A stretch of 64,000 bases of DNA from Bugula neritina. Its lineage: Eukaryota; Bryozoa; Gymnolaemata; Cheilostomatida; Bugulidae. The notes beneath the pieces were generated by a model. It was not told the DNA's origin. It worked only from the letters and a program-made list of their open reading frames with translations, and did not search any database. This document shows, piece after piece, positions 49,811-62,300 of the stretch; position 1 is the first letter of the stretch, and the number at the start of each line of letters is the position of its first letter. Location of the stretch: the NCBI GenBank assembly GCA_964035545.1, contig OZ037767.1, positions 10,826,581-10,890,580 on the forward strand. Reading direction: 5' to 3'. The translations under genes and the position numbers were made by a program.

Positions 49811-51622
49811 CTAAAATTTCTTAATCGTCAGAAAAACGCTATAGCATACGAAGAACTGGCTTGAAAATAAAATCTCTGTCGGAGAAAGTTGTTCGATATC
49901 TGAGTATTTAATTAGCTACATGTTCATTTATGTGCTGCATCATTTTGTAGATAGGCAGTACAGCATTTTAATTACATTGACATAGAGGCAAATCTATAAA
50001 GTTATGCGAATTCTACAGATGAAATCTATACAACTAAAAGTTCAAGTTTATACTACATCTATGGTTTTAATATTAATGACATGACAGTCTTTCAACCTCT
50101 TAAAGGATTGCTCTATCTTGTCTAATAAATGGCCATTTAGGTCAAACACACATAATATTGTGTTTTTCTAAGCATGCATTGACAAAAAGCATTTGACCAA
50201 AGGTAGAAAAAGTTAGTTGAAGTTGAGGGTGTAGATTGGTAACAGCCAAAACGCCGATTTTGAAATGAGCTGGGAAATGTGACGTAACAGCGCCAGCATT
50301 CCTGCTGGTCACGTGACTATACAAATGAATAACTATAGAAATATGACTGTGAAATGTGATCTTTCAGCTCGTAATTTGTATATTTATAGAAGTGCAAATG
50401 TGAATTATCTCAATCTATAGTTTTTTGACATGTTAAATAACATGTATGTGATAACATTAGGCCATATTTTGCTTGTAAACATAGAAAAAAGCATTGCAAA
50501 AACATGCATTCTTTAGGATTAATGCCTGCGATAGATCTAAACTAGGTCAAATTGTGCAATATTACGGGCGCACCAAAGCTGACCTATATAGCGCACTGTA
50601 ACTGCTTGAGCGTTATTGGTTGATGTTGCGCTCAGCAACCTTGAATACTAGCGTTATAGTTAGCACGTGCAGCATAGTTACTGGCGTTCACACGTCACGT
50701 ATTAGGCTATTCTTTTTCATGGCTGAAAATTTTACCTCCCTCAAAATTGGAATTTTGAAAAGCTGTTTTCTAAGCATATATCCCTTTGCAAAGTCACAAT
50801 TGTTTGCATACACATTAGATTATAGTTCATAATTATAATGTGATTGTAATAAACTAAGATAGAGCAATCCTTTAATATACTTTCCCTCCATTGTTTGCAC
50901 TATATATAGAAACTGAACTCATTAGTCAAAGTAGATGTGAAAAATCTATATACACATATTATATTGTTAAAAGTAAAGCATTATTTAGTGAGTGATCATT
51001 AATGCATGTTGCTGTCATTTGTAACCCACTTTTCATGCTACATCACATGCTGAAAAGTTTGAGTTAGCTACTTCAAGTAATGCTCTATAAGTCTATATTA
51101 TTTTAAATTTTGAAACAATAATGTATAATCAAGTTTCAAATTGGAAAAATTGCAGACTATTGCTTATTTGTCTAACCTTTATATAAATAGTGAACCATGT
51201 CTAATTACTGTACCGCAGCAACTAAATTAACAAACTCTGTTGAACATGTGATGGAGGACTGAATTGGTTTCAATCGTTCAACTTAGTGTGTGGAGAAAGA
51301 CTAAACTTGCAACAGTATTTATAAGAATATGTAAAGTTATTAGTGTGCGTACATAGGAATGAAATGTAGAGTTTCAACTCGCTGATAAATAAATGCCATT
51401 ACCAATAATAGAACACACATATAAGATTAAAGCATTGTGTAGATGAGTTTGAAAATATGATATGAAAATATGAATTTGTTAAGTGTGGTTTTTATATAAA
51501 TAAAAACGTCATACTAATAGTTATACTAATACATATAGCACTAATATCTTACTATATTGCTTTCTGATTCAAGTAAGTACAAAGTATGTACGGAGTATGT
51601 CATAACAATACTTACCTGCCAT
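48807..51622 (-). CDS. Rhodopsin-like GPCR, two coding exons
   Basis: Seven hydrophobic helices fill exon 2 (49810-48807). Exon 1 contributes ATGGCAG (51622-51616) before GTAAGT. The join is in frame and yields 336 residues beginning MAGNRTKSEKMHNW, with N-glycosylation sites NRT and NFT as expected of an extracellular N terminus. In exon-2 numbering (from Met-His-Asn-Trp): TM3 ends SSIEQYIGVCHPHSY (EQY at 123-125 in place of D/ERY). TM2 has NLSILN (Asn where Asp2.50 is usual), TM6 FILMSLP lacks CWxP, and TM7 NVALFAYF replaces NPxxY. Family A fold is clear; the ligand cannot be inferred. It may belong to a lineage-expanded orphan group. Divergent switches suggest altered G-protein coupling. 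The 7TM exon is secure, the micro-exon less so. Confidence 0.88.
50104..50871. mobile_element. TTAA-flanked terminal-inverted-repeat element (piggyBac-like, non-autonomous)
   Basis: The ends AGGATTGCTCTATCTT and AAGATAGAGCAATCCT are perfect 16-base inverted repeats. Each is flanked by TTAA (50100-50103 and 50872-50875). The 768-base interior has only short open frames and no transposase. TTAA duplication is the hallmark of piggyBac, although a TA duplication with a one-base-longer repeat fits equally. It sits in the GPCR intron. Confidence 0.85.
51616..51622 (-). CDS. GPCR exon 1 micro coding segment (ATGGCAG)
   Basis: On the minus strand GTAGCCATGGCAG is followed by GTAAGTATTG, with a good Kozak context. 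The trailing G plus GT of exon 2 makes Gly, giving M-A-G-N-R-T. The intron is about 1.8 kb and contains the TTAA element. Confidence 0.6.
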
Positions 51623-51659
51623 GGCTACTGATTTCTCTGTTACCACAGCAGGAGTTTTA

Positions 51660-52990
51660 GAGAGTTTAGGAACAGGTTTGCACTAATATTACGCATTTCA
51701 TACCCTTAGTACTTTCTGTGCAAACATGATTATTTGATCATGCCCAATAAAAAGTTGTTATAACATGTTACTGTTCAACAAAACCCTCCTTATAAAATAC
51801 ATTAATTATAGCATGTCTATAAATATGCTGGGAGAGCTGGTTTCACTTACATTGAAAGCATGGGAGTGAAACTATATGTCATAGCATGTAGTAATATAAT
51901 ATCACTTCATCTTAAGACTGCACTGTTTGCATATTAGGATTTCCATTTATTAGTTAACATTTAAACTGTATGTTTGGTATTAACAAGCATATCAATGGCA
52001 TTTCGTATTGAAATTATAATTTAATTTTATAGGTGCAGTGCCCCAATTTTTCAAATGGCTGAATACTATATTGATCCACATGTATGCAGTTTATGTAAAA
52101 TTATAATTATAGAGCCATATGATGATCTTTATTTAGTGATCACTATGGCGATTATGGAGAAATCAATCTGATGGGTTTACTTTAGGACTGCATGTAGTCT
52201 ATGCATGAATTATATCAACTACAGAACGATCCTGTTAAAAGCAACATAATCTTTGACTTGACCATACTGAAATATTATGTCTCGTATTTATTTTTCAATG
52301 TAGAGGACACAACTCTAGTAAGAATTTTGCAGGGACTAATACTACATACATTCTTATTTAATTACATCATCTGCTCCAATTGATACAGTAGCTCCATGGA
52401 AGTTGAACAGTTTTCCACATTTTCTGCACAGAAGTTCAGCTACTCGATTCAATATAATATGCAACATTGGCTTTTATAATCAAGTATACATTATGACTGG
52501 TAATATCTATTTATTGTTGGAAACAAAGCTAATAGCATAAAATAAATTCTTTCACAGAGGAAGTACAAAAAATATAATCTAAACATTACCAACTCAGCAC
52601 CACACCAGGGTTTATATATCATTGAAAATTGTGCCGATTTTGAAAAAGAAACAGAAAAAAGTAAAATGAAAACCAACTAAATATTTAAAGAGTAAATATC
52701 TTAAAGGAGTAGATACACAGACCAGAACAGCTAGTTATAAAGGGCAGAGTTTCCTATATAATATCAACTATTTCAACAGAGAAAACTCTGAGCAAACTTT
52801 ACACAGTATTAGAGTTATCTCTCCATACATAATAAAAACTTAAAAAAACAACTCATAATTTGACTATAATTTAGTTGAAAAGACAAGAAACTAAGCATAT
52901 TATAGTAGATGATAAGAGTAAGTGAATAAATAGTAAATACTGCATGTTGAAGGAGCCATGTTAGTAATGAACTCTTCTTCCACTATACCA
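51660..52990. other. Non-coding region upstream of the GPCR
   Basis: This would contain the GPCR promoter. I see no TATA box in a convincing place and no other coding exon. Confidence 0.4.
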
Positions 52991-53004
52991 ATAGTCCATA
53001 GGTG

Positions 53005-53105
53005 ATAGTTGAGAAGGTATACTATATACTATACCCATAGTCCAGAGTGATAGTTGAGGGGTATACTATACACTATACCCATAGTCCAGAGTGATAGTTG
53101 AGGGG
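53005..53105 (+). repeat. ATAGTCCAGAGTGATAGTTGAG repeat
   Basis: About three copies of a 44-base unit with ACTATACCCATAGTCCAGAG and TGATAGTTGAGGGGTA. Confidence 0.8.
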
Positions 53106-53303
53106 TAAACATGAGTCTTTCAGAGCACATCAATACAAAATATAATCTACAAAAAGAAGGCAGAGTCATTACAATGAGTATGCTAGTAACAACTGAGCTA
53201 TGAAACAGTCAGTGTGTACATATTGTAATAGCTGCTAGCTACACCAACACTACCACACTCCGTAGCTGAGTGATATATAGCCCAGCTGAGGTGGTACAAG
53301 GTA

Positions 53304-53646
53304 AAGTTGCATTTATACCTTCACGATTTCCAGTCAGAAATTTAATTTGACTTGTGATAACTTAATCTATTGATTTCAGAGAAACAATCAAAGGGAATGA
53401 TAACTCCTTGTAGATATAGGTATTCATGTTATATAGGTTGTCTTCTCAATTGTGGATTTTATACTGTCAACTTGACTAATTCATTATGTTTTTAAAAAGA
53501 TGAAAGATCGATTTTTCACTATTAGAAAGTTAGTTTCCGCATCAATATGATTTCAACAACTCTCAGTAAAACTATAAAGGGGTACTCGGAAGAGTGAAAT
53601 TAACTGAAACTCTGAACTTTTTTCAGCAGAGGTATAATGGCAACTT
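53304..53646 (-). mobile_element. TA-flanked MITE (family B, copy 2)
   Basis: The ends AAGTTGCATTTATACCT and AGGTATAATGGCAACTT are inverted repeats flanked by TA (53302-53303 and 53647-53648). The length is 343 bases. The reverse complement matches 11625-11810 plus 12084-12330 and supplies the empty-site reference for the nested insertion there. Confidence 0.9.
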
Positions 53647-53744
53647 TAGATATATCTTATAGGAGAGCTTCATCTTCCCACCTCCCTCCCCTCCCCCAAA
53701 CACAACTGAACCTACACCAAGTGCTACTCTCCTACATATACTAC

Positions 53745-53882
53745 AGAGAAAGTAGATATATTACAAAATCTATAAACATATAACAGAAACTATAAATACA
53801 TTACAGAAACTATAAATATATTACAGAAACTATAAATATATTACAGAATCTATAAATATATTACAGAAAATATAAATAAGTT
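53745..53882 (+). repeat. 20-bp tandem repeat ATTACAGAAACTATAAATAT
   Basis: Six to seven units with small variants (GAATC, GAAAA). Confidence 0.9.
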
Positions 53883-54890
53883 GTGAAAACTCAAAGATGG
53901 AAAAACTAATCAACTTGAACATTAACTATCGCATAAAGCAGTCAGCTTTACAACTTCAAACAAAAACTGATAGTAAGTTTCCAGAGCAAATGAGGCATTG
54001 CAAGGAGACGAATGACTAATATTGAATAATCAGAATACAGAATCAACCATGTATCCAGAAGGTATAGAGTTTCACATGGCACTAGCTTACAGGTATAATG
54101 TACGACAGCCTACAAGGTTTGCATAAGTGCAGCTTACATATAGCTAAGCCTATACTTCACTGATAAATACAACTATGGTTGTGCTTCACTTGCCACTAGT
54201 TGATAAATTATATGGAAGTAAATTTCCAATCATCATAAATTATATTTCCAGGTATTAAAAACCATTACTGTTAGTAGAACTAACCTAGTATAAGCTAAAA
54301 CTAGAGATGGGAAGATAATTCCAAGCTACAAATTCAACTGAATATGGCAGTGACTCATGCAGATGATATGCTGAGCAGTTGGGGACCCTTTGCTATTAGT
54401 CACACATACTGTCTTTATAACACATGTGACCAGTGCGCAGGTGGATGTATTTCTCCTGTGATGGGGGGGGGGGGGGAAGTTGGTAGAAAATTATATATAA
54501 AGAATGTTCAACCAGTTTGATTGGCTAATGCTGTCGCAGTACCTTAGCTGAGTAACATTGAGTTATATTATTATTATTTAAAGCCAAGAATAGATGCAAC
54601 TGCATTTTAAACTCACAAAATGGCTAAAGTGAAGGAATGCTTTTGACACACGGTATCCTCTGGGTGCAAGGAGGGTGGATGAAGGGTAGGTAAGGGGGTA
54701 GAAAGAGAGGAGACAAGGTGGTGCAAGGAAGAGCAAGGTGGTGCAAGGAAGTGCAAGGTAGTGCAGGGTTCAAGTACTGGATGACACACAATTAGCTGAG
54801 AGCAAATACTGACAGTACAGCAAGAGACTAAGTAATGCAATCTACTAGTTGTTTATTTATCCTCGAGAATTGAGTAATCCCTGAAGTGCT
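53883..54890. other. Non-coding region
   Basis: No coding exon is seen. A poly-G run of 13 (GGGGGGGGGGGGG) lies near 54464-54476, and a GGTGCAAGGAAGAGCAA repeat near 54718-54770. Confidence 0.5.
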
Positions 54891-54895
54891 TATCA

Positions 54896-55711
54896 GTACA
54901 CTATACACTACACACACAGTACACTACACACAGTACACTACACACAGTACACTACACACACAGTACACTATACACAGTACACTACACACAATACACTATA
55001 CACAGTACACTACACACAGTACACTATACACAGTACACTACACACAGTACACTATACACAATACACTACACACAGTATACTATACACAGTACACTATACA
55101 CAATACACAGTACACTATATATAGTATACTACACACAGTACACTACACACAGTACACTACACACAGTACACTATACACAGTACACTATACACAGCACACT
55201 ATACACAGTACACTATACACAGTACACTATATATAGTATACTACACACAGTACACTTTACACAGTACACTACACACAGTACACTATACACAGTACACTAT
55301 ACACAGCACACTATACACAGTACACTATACACAGTACACTATACACAGTATACTATACACAGTACACTTTACACAGTACACTATACACAGTACACTATAC
55401 ACAGTACACTACACACAGTATACTACACACAGTACACTATACACAGTATACTATACACAGTATACTGTACACAGTACACTATACACAGTACACTGTACAC
55501 AGTATACTATACACAGTATACTACACACAGTACACTATACACTACACACAGTATACTATACACAGTACACTATATACAGTACACTATACACAGTATACTA
55601 TACACAGTATACTACACACAGTACACTATACACTACACACATTACACTATACACAGTACACTATATACAGTACACTATACACACAGTACACTATACACAC
55701 AGTACACACAG
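54896..55711 (+). repeat. 14-bp satellite ACACAGTACACTAT, about 0.8 kb
   Basis: More than fifty units of ACACAGTACACTAT, with C/T exchange at the penultimate positions (CTACAC versus CTATAC) and GTATAC variants. Long open frames over it arise because 14 is not a multiple of three, so all frames are visited. Confidence 0.97.
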
Positions 55712-55937
55712 AGTATAGTATGTGGTATGAGCCAGGGTAGAATAAGAGTCTAAAGAGAGATATTATCACATTCTGATAATCATACTTCAATTAGTCATGA
55801 TTTATAGCATTACGCTGACCTACATAACTGTGAAGGTGATAGTGATATAGTTTAGTGTGTTAGCACTTGATGAGGTTCCAAGTTGCCTTATATGTACTAA
55901 ATACTTGTGTCTTAATAGCACAAGCTCACACTGCATC

Positions 55938-56165
55938 AGTACACACTACAGTATGTAACAGTACACACTACAGTATGTAATAATACACACCACAGTATAC
56001 AACAGTATACACTACAGTATACACTACAGTATATAACAGTATACACTACAGTATGCAATAGTATACACTACAGTATATAACAGTATACACTACAGTATGT
56101 AACAGTATACACTACAGTATATAACAGTATACACTACAGTATGTAACAGTATACACTACAGTACC
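55938..56165 (+). repeat. 22-bp tandem repeat ACAGTATACACTACAGTATR
   Basis: Around ten units of AACAGTATACACTACAGTAT plus RT/AT. It is related in sequence to the neighbouring 14-bp satellite. Confidence 0.93.
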
Positions 56166-56210
56166 CACCATATGGAATAGGAAGACCAACAGTAAGTAAC
56201 ATTGGTAGGA

Positions 56211-56312
56211 CTACCGCGTTGACTGCACATCTATCAACGATAGTCTAACATTGACTGGTAATTGAACGTCGTAGCCTCCTTTTGACTTTAGTTGCTCTTG
56301 CATGGTGGAGAC
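56211..56312 (-). CDS. Unidentified gene, candidate terminal exon
   Basis: The acceptor CTATCTCTTTCAG is strong. Phase 0 gives 33 codons and TAG at 56213-56211; phase 1 gives about 22 codons and TAG at 56247-56245. It follows the 22-bp repeat closely on its downstream side. Confidence 0.5.
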   Translation of the reverse strand, partial: VSTMQEQLKSKGGYDVQLPVNVRLSLIDVQSTR

Positions 56313-59300
56313 CTGAAAGAGATAGATATAACACTAGTTAAAGAAACTGCGCAGGTTGCATGTTGAGGTAATAATGCTTGAGGATATTTTGTAATTAATG
56401 ATCTACTAATTACAATATTTCTATTTTAAACGCTTGGTGTGATTTCCTCTACAGGTAACATTTACTAGCTCTGCCCTAGCACTGTATAAACACTTGACTG
56501 TATGTACGTATAACCACCACCACACCCACAGTGCTACACGTACAGCTAGTTCATGTATATCACTCTCCTCTCTACTTCGCTCTGAATATATCAACTTACT
56601 GCTCATCCATAAGTTGAATCACCAACTAAATTTGGAAAACCCTGTGTTTTAGATGAGAACTAAGAAAAAGGTTACACCTGAGACTTTTAACTTCAAACCA
56701 AAATTAAAGAACTTAAACTATTGAAATTTCTCTGTTACTGCAGCTAAATGAGGCAAACAAATTGGCTGATCATTAGTAGAGTTGACAAGTCCAACAAGTT
56801 GGTGGAAACAGTCTGTGTGAACATGTTATACACCAAGTATATTATATTTATGATAAGTTATACTTAGTATAACAACTGTGAAGCTGAATCATACAGCAGA
56901 TTACACGCCAGGAGCAGATAACAATTGCTCAAGGACAAACTGGTGACGCAATGTTCAAATTCTAGGTCTTTTCTGCTTGGCATTTGCATTAAATTCTCCC
57001 CAACTCAAAACAATAGGAAAGAGTGGAGGCGCTATTTAGCAGGGGTTACCCAGTGATATCATGGTAATCTTGTATATTCCAAGATTAATTAGTATTGCAT
57101 GTTGACTGGATATAAAAACACCCCCAACTCATGATCATGAGTCACCAGCTCATATGAAACCCACACAATAATTATTTCAAGACACACCAACCTGCCACCA
57201 AAATAGCTCTGTAATATTCAGACTTGAGTGACAGGCTGAGCTAGAAATTAACCCGCCTTTCTTTCATTACCAGCAAGTACCAACTACTGCACTTCCCACA
57301 GGTATTACGTTTGTGGGTTGAAATTTACTTTAAATTTATTTTTGCTAAAACTACCTCCCACCAAAACATAACAATTGATTTGTAGGCTCTTGAACATTAA
57401 CAACTAAATGCTGTTTCTAGCCAGAAGCTGTGTCATTGGGTGACAAAGAAATGAGTCATTTTGCAGGCTTATGGTTCACAGAAGAGAAACAAAAGCAAAT
57501 ACTCATCATTATTGAGAATGCAGTGGCTATGATTAGAGGACAATATAAACAGACTACCTTTTCAGTGGCTCCACTGCTGGACACATCTCCAGAGCCCACG
57601 TGGCCGGTGTGTACAAAGTTAGTTGGTTCTCCAATCATACTTCTGTCTATTCTACGCCTCCTCTACAACCAAATCAATAGTTGATGGTCACTCCTAGTAG
57701 TCAGTCACACTCACAGTAGTTACTCACACTCAAAGTAGTTACTCACACTCAAAGTAGCTACTCACACTCAAAGTAGCTACTCACACTCAAAGTAGTTACT
57801 CACAGTAGTCACACTCACAGTAGCTACTCCGCCATATGATTGAAAATTGAGAAAAAATTGTTAGAAATAAATTAGACATTATATGTTCTTGAAAGCATGA
57901 GACTAAAACTACTTTACTGGAGGATTCCTTGTTGCTGAAAACTAGATAATAAAATATAGAATTCACACTAAATGCTGACCGTTCTAAACCAGAGGATTCC
58001 AACCTTTTCTGCATTAGGACTATACAACAATTTGCAAATGAGAAGATATCTTACAGGAGAATGAGTTTGAGGGCAAAATTGAAAATACCAAAGGACATAA
58101 CTAACACAGTTGACCAGCCAAGATAAGCTGAGATTCAGTTATTTAAGGGCAGATTTTAAGCTGAAACTTGTATATTGTGCTTATCTAACATCCAATACTA
58201 GTGACCAGTCGAAACCTTGAAAGTGTTCAACTGTAGACATCAGATTTGGTGCAGTGGCTTAATGTACTGATAGTAACATAGCAGCAGTAGGAGAAGTAGC
58301 AGCAGTAGTAGAAGTAGTAGTAGTAGTGGTAGTGGTAGTACTAGTAGTACAAGTAGCAGTAGCAGCAGCAGTAGAAGTAGTAGTAGTAGTAGTGGTAGTA
58401 GTAGTAGTAGTAGTAGCAGTAGCTGCAGTAGTAGAAGTAGAAGTAGCAGTAGTAGTAGTAGTAGTAGTAGTAGTAGAAGTAGTAGTAGTAGTTACTGGTG
58501 CTTACATGTACTACTAGCGTTGCTGGACACAACATTACAAGATGCACAACAAAAACCACCTGACTTATGAAGAGCACGCTCTATCTATAGATAGGGTTGG
58601 GTGGGTTGGTTTAAATTTAATTTTTTACAAAAAATAGCACTGGGGGAAGCAAAAACTGTATTTAATAAGCAACCACTTTGGTGAGGAAATATAAAATAGA
58701 ATCTTCATTTACTGTATTTATTACAACAGAGGCTAGGGAAACTGACTGGTGGAATATTCACAGTGCAGAGTGGTTTAGCAGAAGGCAGGGCAGGTTCATC
58801 TGCGGCCCTATGTGATGCAGTCTGTCAAATGTGACAACTTGATACAGTGTCAGCATGGTGTGGTTATGTGCATATGTAATCATATGTGCACAACGGCAAT
58901 GCAACTTACAGCAACTCTTATTGGTTTGATTTACATGCCAGGCGCATTCCAATAAAAATATTGGAAGAAAATCCGACCATTGTATTGCATCACACAGGGC
59001 TTAGTCAGATACAGAAGGATTACCACTAAGGAAGGCTTAGCTCTAGGGATTAGCTTTCAGTTACTACCATCTTAGCGGTCCTTCTTCAACATGCACTACA
59101 GTTTACGAGTCAACAGACAATAAGCTAGCCCAACTTGTGGTGATAACATGTAGCAGTAAACAGGATGTTAAAGTCACTTACAACGGGCTCTTGGGGTTGA
59201 GGTCTGAAGCATATTAGACTCATGGTTTTCACCAGAATAACTCGCCAGGGTCGACCAACAACTCAGCAGATGTAGAAGGCGGCACTCTGCTGGTACAACC

Positions 59301-62300
59301 AACCAATCAGCTTCAACTTCCTGTTTCTAAGAACAATACAATAAGTTGTCAGTATTTACAGTAATGCATATTACAGAACTTGCACAATGGGGTGAGAGAT
59401 CATGATATCTGCCAAAACCTGTCCTCATTGTTTACTAGAAATTTATGTGGTAAAATATTTTACTGTGATTTGTTGAACTCTAGAATGCTAGTTTTGACAG
59501 GTATGGTATTCCAGAGTCTAAGCTATAATAATATGCAAATCCTCTAATCAGAAATGTTTTGAGTTCCCTACTAAAACTGAAGTAGGCGAAATAAATAGTT
59601 TTTATCATCTCTTATAATAACATCAGTTTTAGTTTGAGCTTCAACCCAATTTTTTTAATTTTAAACTGCAAATTCCCATATATAAACAGCTCTACAAACA
59701 GATTATAAATATGGTGAAACAGCCGTCATATCTTGTAGTTACACGATGGGAGATTTGATGTGCAGAAATTCAGTTAAAATGGAGAACTTGTGTACAAAAA
59801 GCCACTTATGAATGAGTATCTAAACCTTCAATGACCTTGTGTGTATATAATGGTAGTGGATTTTACCATTGACACTTAGTAAAAGTTTGGCAGCTGCACT
59901 ACTAGCTACTTGAGGAATGCAAGGTAAGCTAAGAATGTGACTGCTGGCTATTAATCAAGGTGACTGTCAACTATATTTCCTCTTCAAGCAGTTGAAAGGT
60001 AGCTACAGTTTACCTGCAGTACTACTAACAGTACCTGCAGGAATATGGAACCAGGACTACAGACTGGTCCCATATCCACAGTTTACCTGCAGTACTACTA
60101 ACAGTACCTGCAGGGATATGAACCAGGACCACAGACTACATCCCACAGGCTACACACATAATAGGTCTGCTGACATTAACATCTAGACATATGCAGAGAG
60201 ATGCATAGTAAACAGCTGACCTAAACAGCCAGATAGACTCAAGTGGCTGCTCTGACGCACACCTCCTCAAATCAATACTTGGAGGTAAATGTTATGAATG
60301 TAAGAGACCGGAGTCTATTATTAACATGCTGTACTTTTGCATCACTCTTCAATGCTAGAAGTCTCTTCAGCACAATTAGGAGAGAAAAGTTAAATGGTAG
60401 CTGATGTTATTAATTGGACGTCTGAAGCTTCACACCAGGCAAATGTTACTATTATATGGTGGATATGTTTATTTAAATCTACGGAAGCTGTGCCTTTCTC
60501 AAGCAGCAAGGTCACTGCCTGCATATGTTATGAAGGTACAAACTTTATGACAAGAAATCTTAGCCCAAGTATCATATATACATCAGGGCATGTAAATATA
60601 GATTATTTACACAGATATTGGTCTGCCATAATTCAGAGGTTTCTCCATTATTCACTGATCTATCAAGTTTGACTGAGTTATTTTACATTTACACACGTCA
60701 TTACAATATAGCAGAAACACAGCTATTGTAATTTGAATAACTATTGTAATAATTGGACAAAATCAGCTTGAATATGAAATATCATCACTAGTTGTGAGTC
60801 AGTTCGACTATGATAGTAGTAATGCCGAACTCAAATTGACTTGAGAATTTTATTAAATTTTGAAATAGAGGCAAATCAAAATTAAAAATTATTTAGAAAA
60901 TCACATAGTTTATAAACTGTATATAAATTACTCAGTACAACTATAGGTGTGGCTGTCATCATCTGATTCTATTTGAATAATAAATTTATATGGGTGTAAT
61001 CCAATTATAACACTTCATATGCGTGTTCAATCTAGCAAAACCTCAAACTTGAACAATCAGATTAAGCTATGAAGGGCCAAGGCTAAGCTAAACCTAGGAC
61101 TAAGTTGGATCACTAGTTAAGGAAATCAGTAGATGGAAATATTAAAAAAAACAACATACAGTTGAACTCCACATAACATTCTTATTTGATTAGCCTGAAA
61201 TTATTACCACTTCGATCTTAATTTTAAAGCTGGTTATTTTGATAACCACATTGATCTAGTTTCAAATCTAAACTACAATTATGGAAACTTTGAACCTTTA
61301 ACTATCACTATGACTCTTTTCATTTTAAGCACCTAACAATTATTATAATAGTGAACATAAAGAAAAAATTATGATTATCATAATTATAACTATAGTAATA
61401 GGACATCAATGATGAATAATGATAATTGTCTTAATTGTGATTACTACCTGACTGAAGGCAAGTACAATCCTTATAACTGTTTAGGGCTTTAAACTAAAGA
61501 CTGACATAAAGTAGAGCCAGCATAGAAATGTTATGGCAGTTTTCTTTAACCTCATTATAATAATTTGAATCGTCATCCAATAAAATAAAATATTGATATA
61601 ATCTGACAGCTTTTGTAGTTGATGGTATTAATTATAATATTAAATGCAATTGTTGTTAATTATATCACAGTTATCGTTCAGATAATATAAGTGATTGACA
61701 TTATGCTTCACGGGGCTTATATTAAATTCTTTATTTTTATTTCAATGTTCTGACATACTTATTTTAAAAAAGATATCAACATTGTATAATATTAATAATG
61801 AAAATCAAATTCATATTATTAATATTATTACTAGCTACTTTCTATCAACTAAAAAAACTAAACTATCAACAGTTAGAAAATTTATAACTCTAAGTAATAC
61901 TTACAGTTAATGTTATACTTATACAGTAACAGTAAGACTAAGCGAGTAACTAGTAACAGACTGAGACAACTGCAACACTAACAGTAATTCAACTAGAAGT
62001 AGTAGTACTACTAGTACAGTAGTAGTACTAATACTAGTAGTAGTAGTGCTCATGGTTGAGTCTGATGACTCATCTACTGGCTGTAGTCGCAGGACTAGAC
62101 CTAGGGCTAGTCAAATTCACGACATTTCGAAAATGGCAATTGGAAAACACCTATTTGGAAAATGGACAATTAGAAAATGGACAATTGGAAAATAGACATT
62201 TGGAAAATGAAGAATATTCAACATGGCCTAGTCCAGAGGGGCGTTTAGTATCTTTTTGTAAATATGAACAATTGTAAATTGGAACTACTCGGTAACTAAT

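Noticed and set aside
54886-55236. 116-codon His/Thr/Tyr repeat ORF
   Set aside because: It lies wholly in the 14-bp satellite; the unit shape creates open frames without selection.
57456-57638. Minus-strand ORF as the missing exon of the unidentified gene
   Set aside because: No acceptor gives phase 1 without an immediate stop, apart from one poor site; the plus frame looks more protein-like.
58326-58577. Poly-Val and poly-Tyr ORFs
   Set aside because: They are products of the (GTA)n repeat read in either direction.
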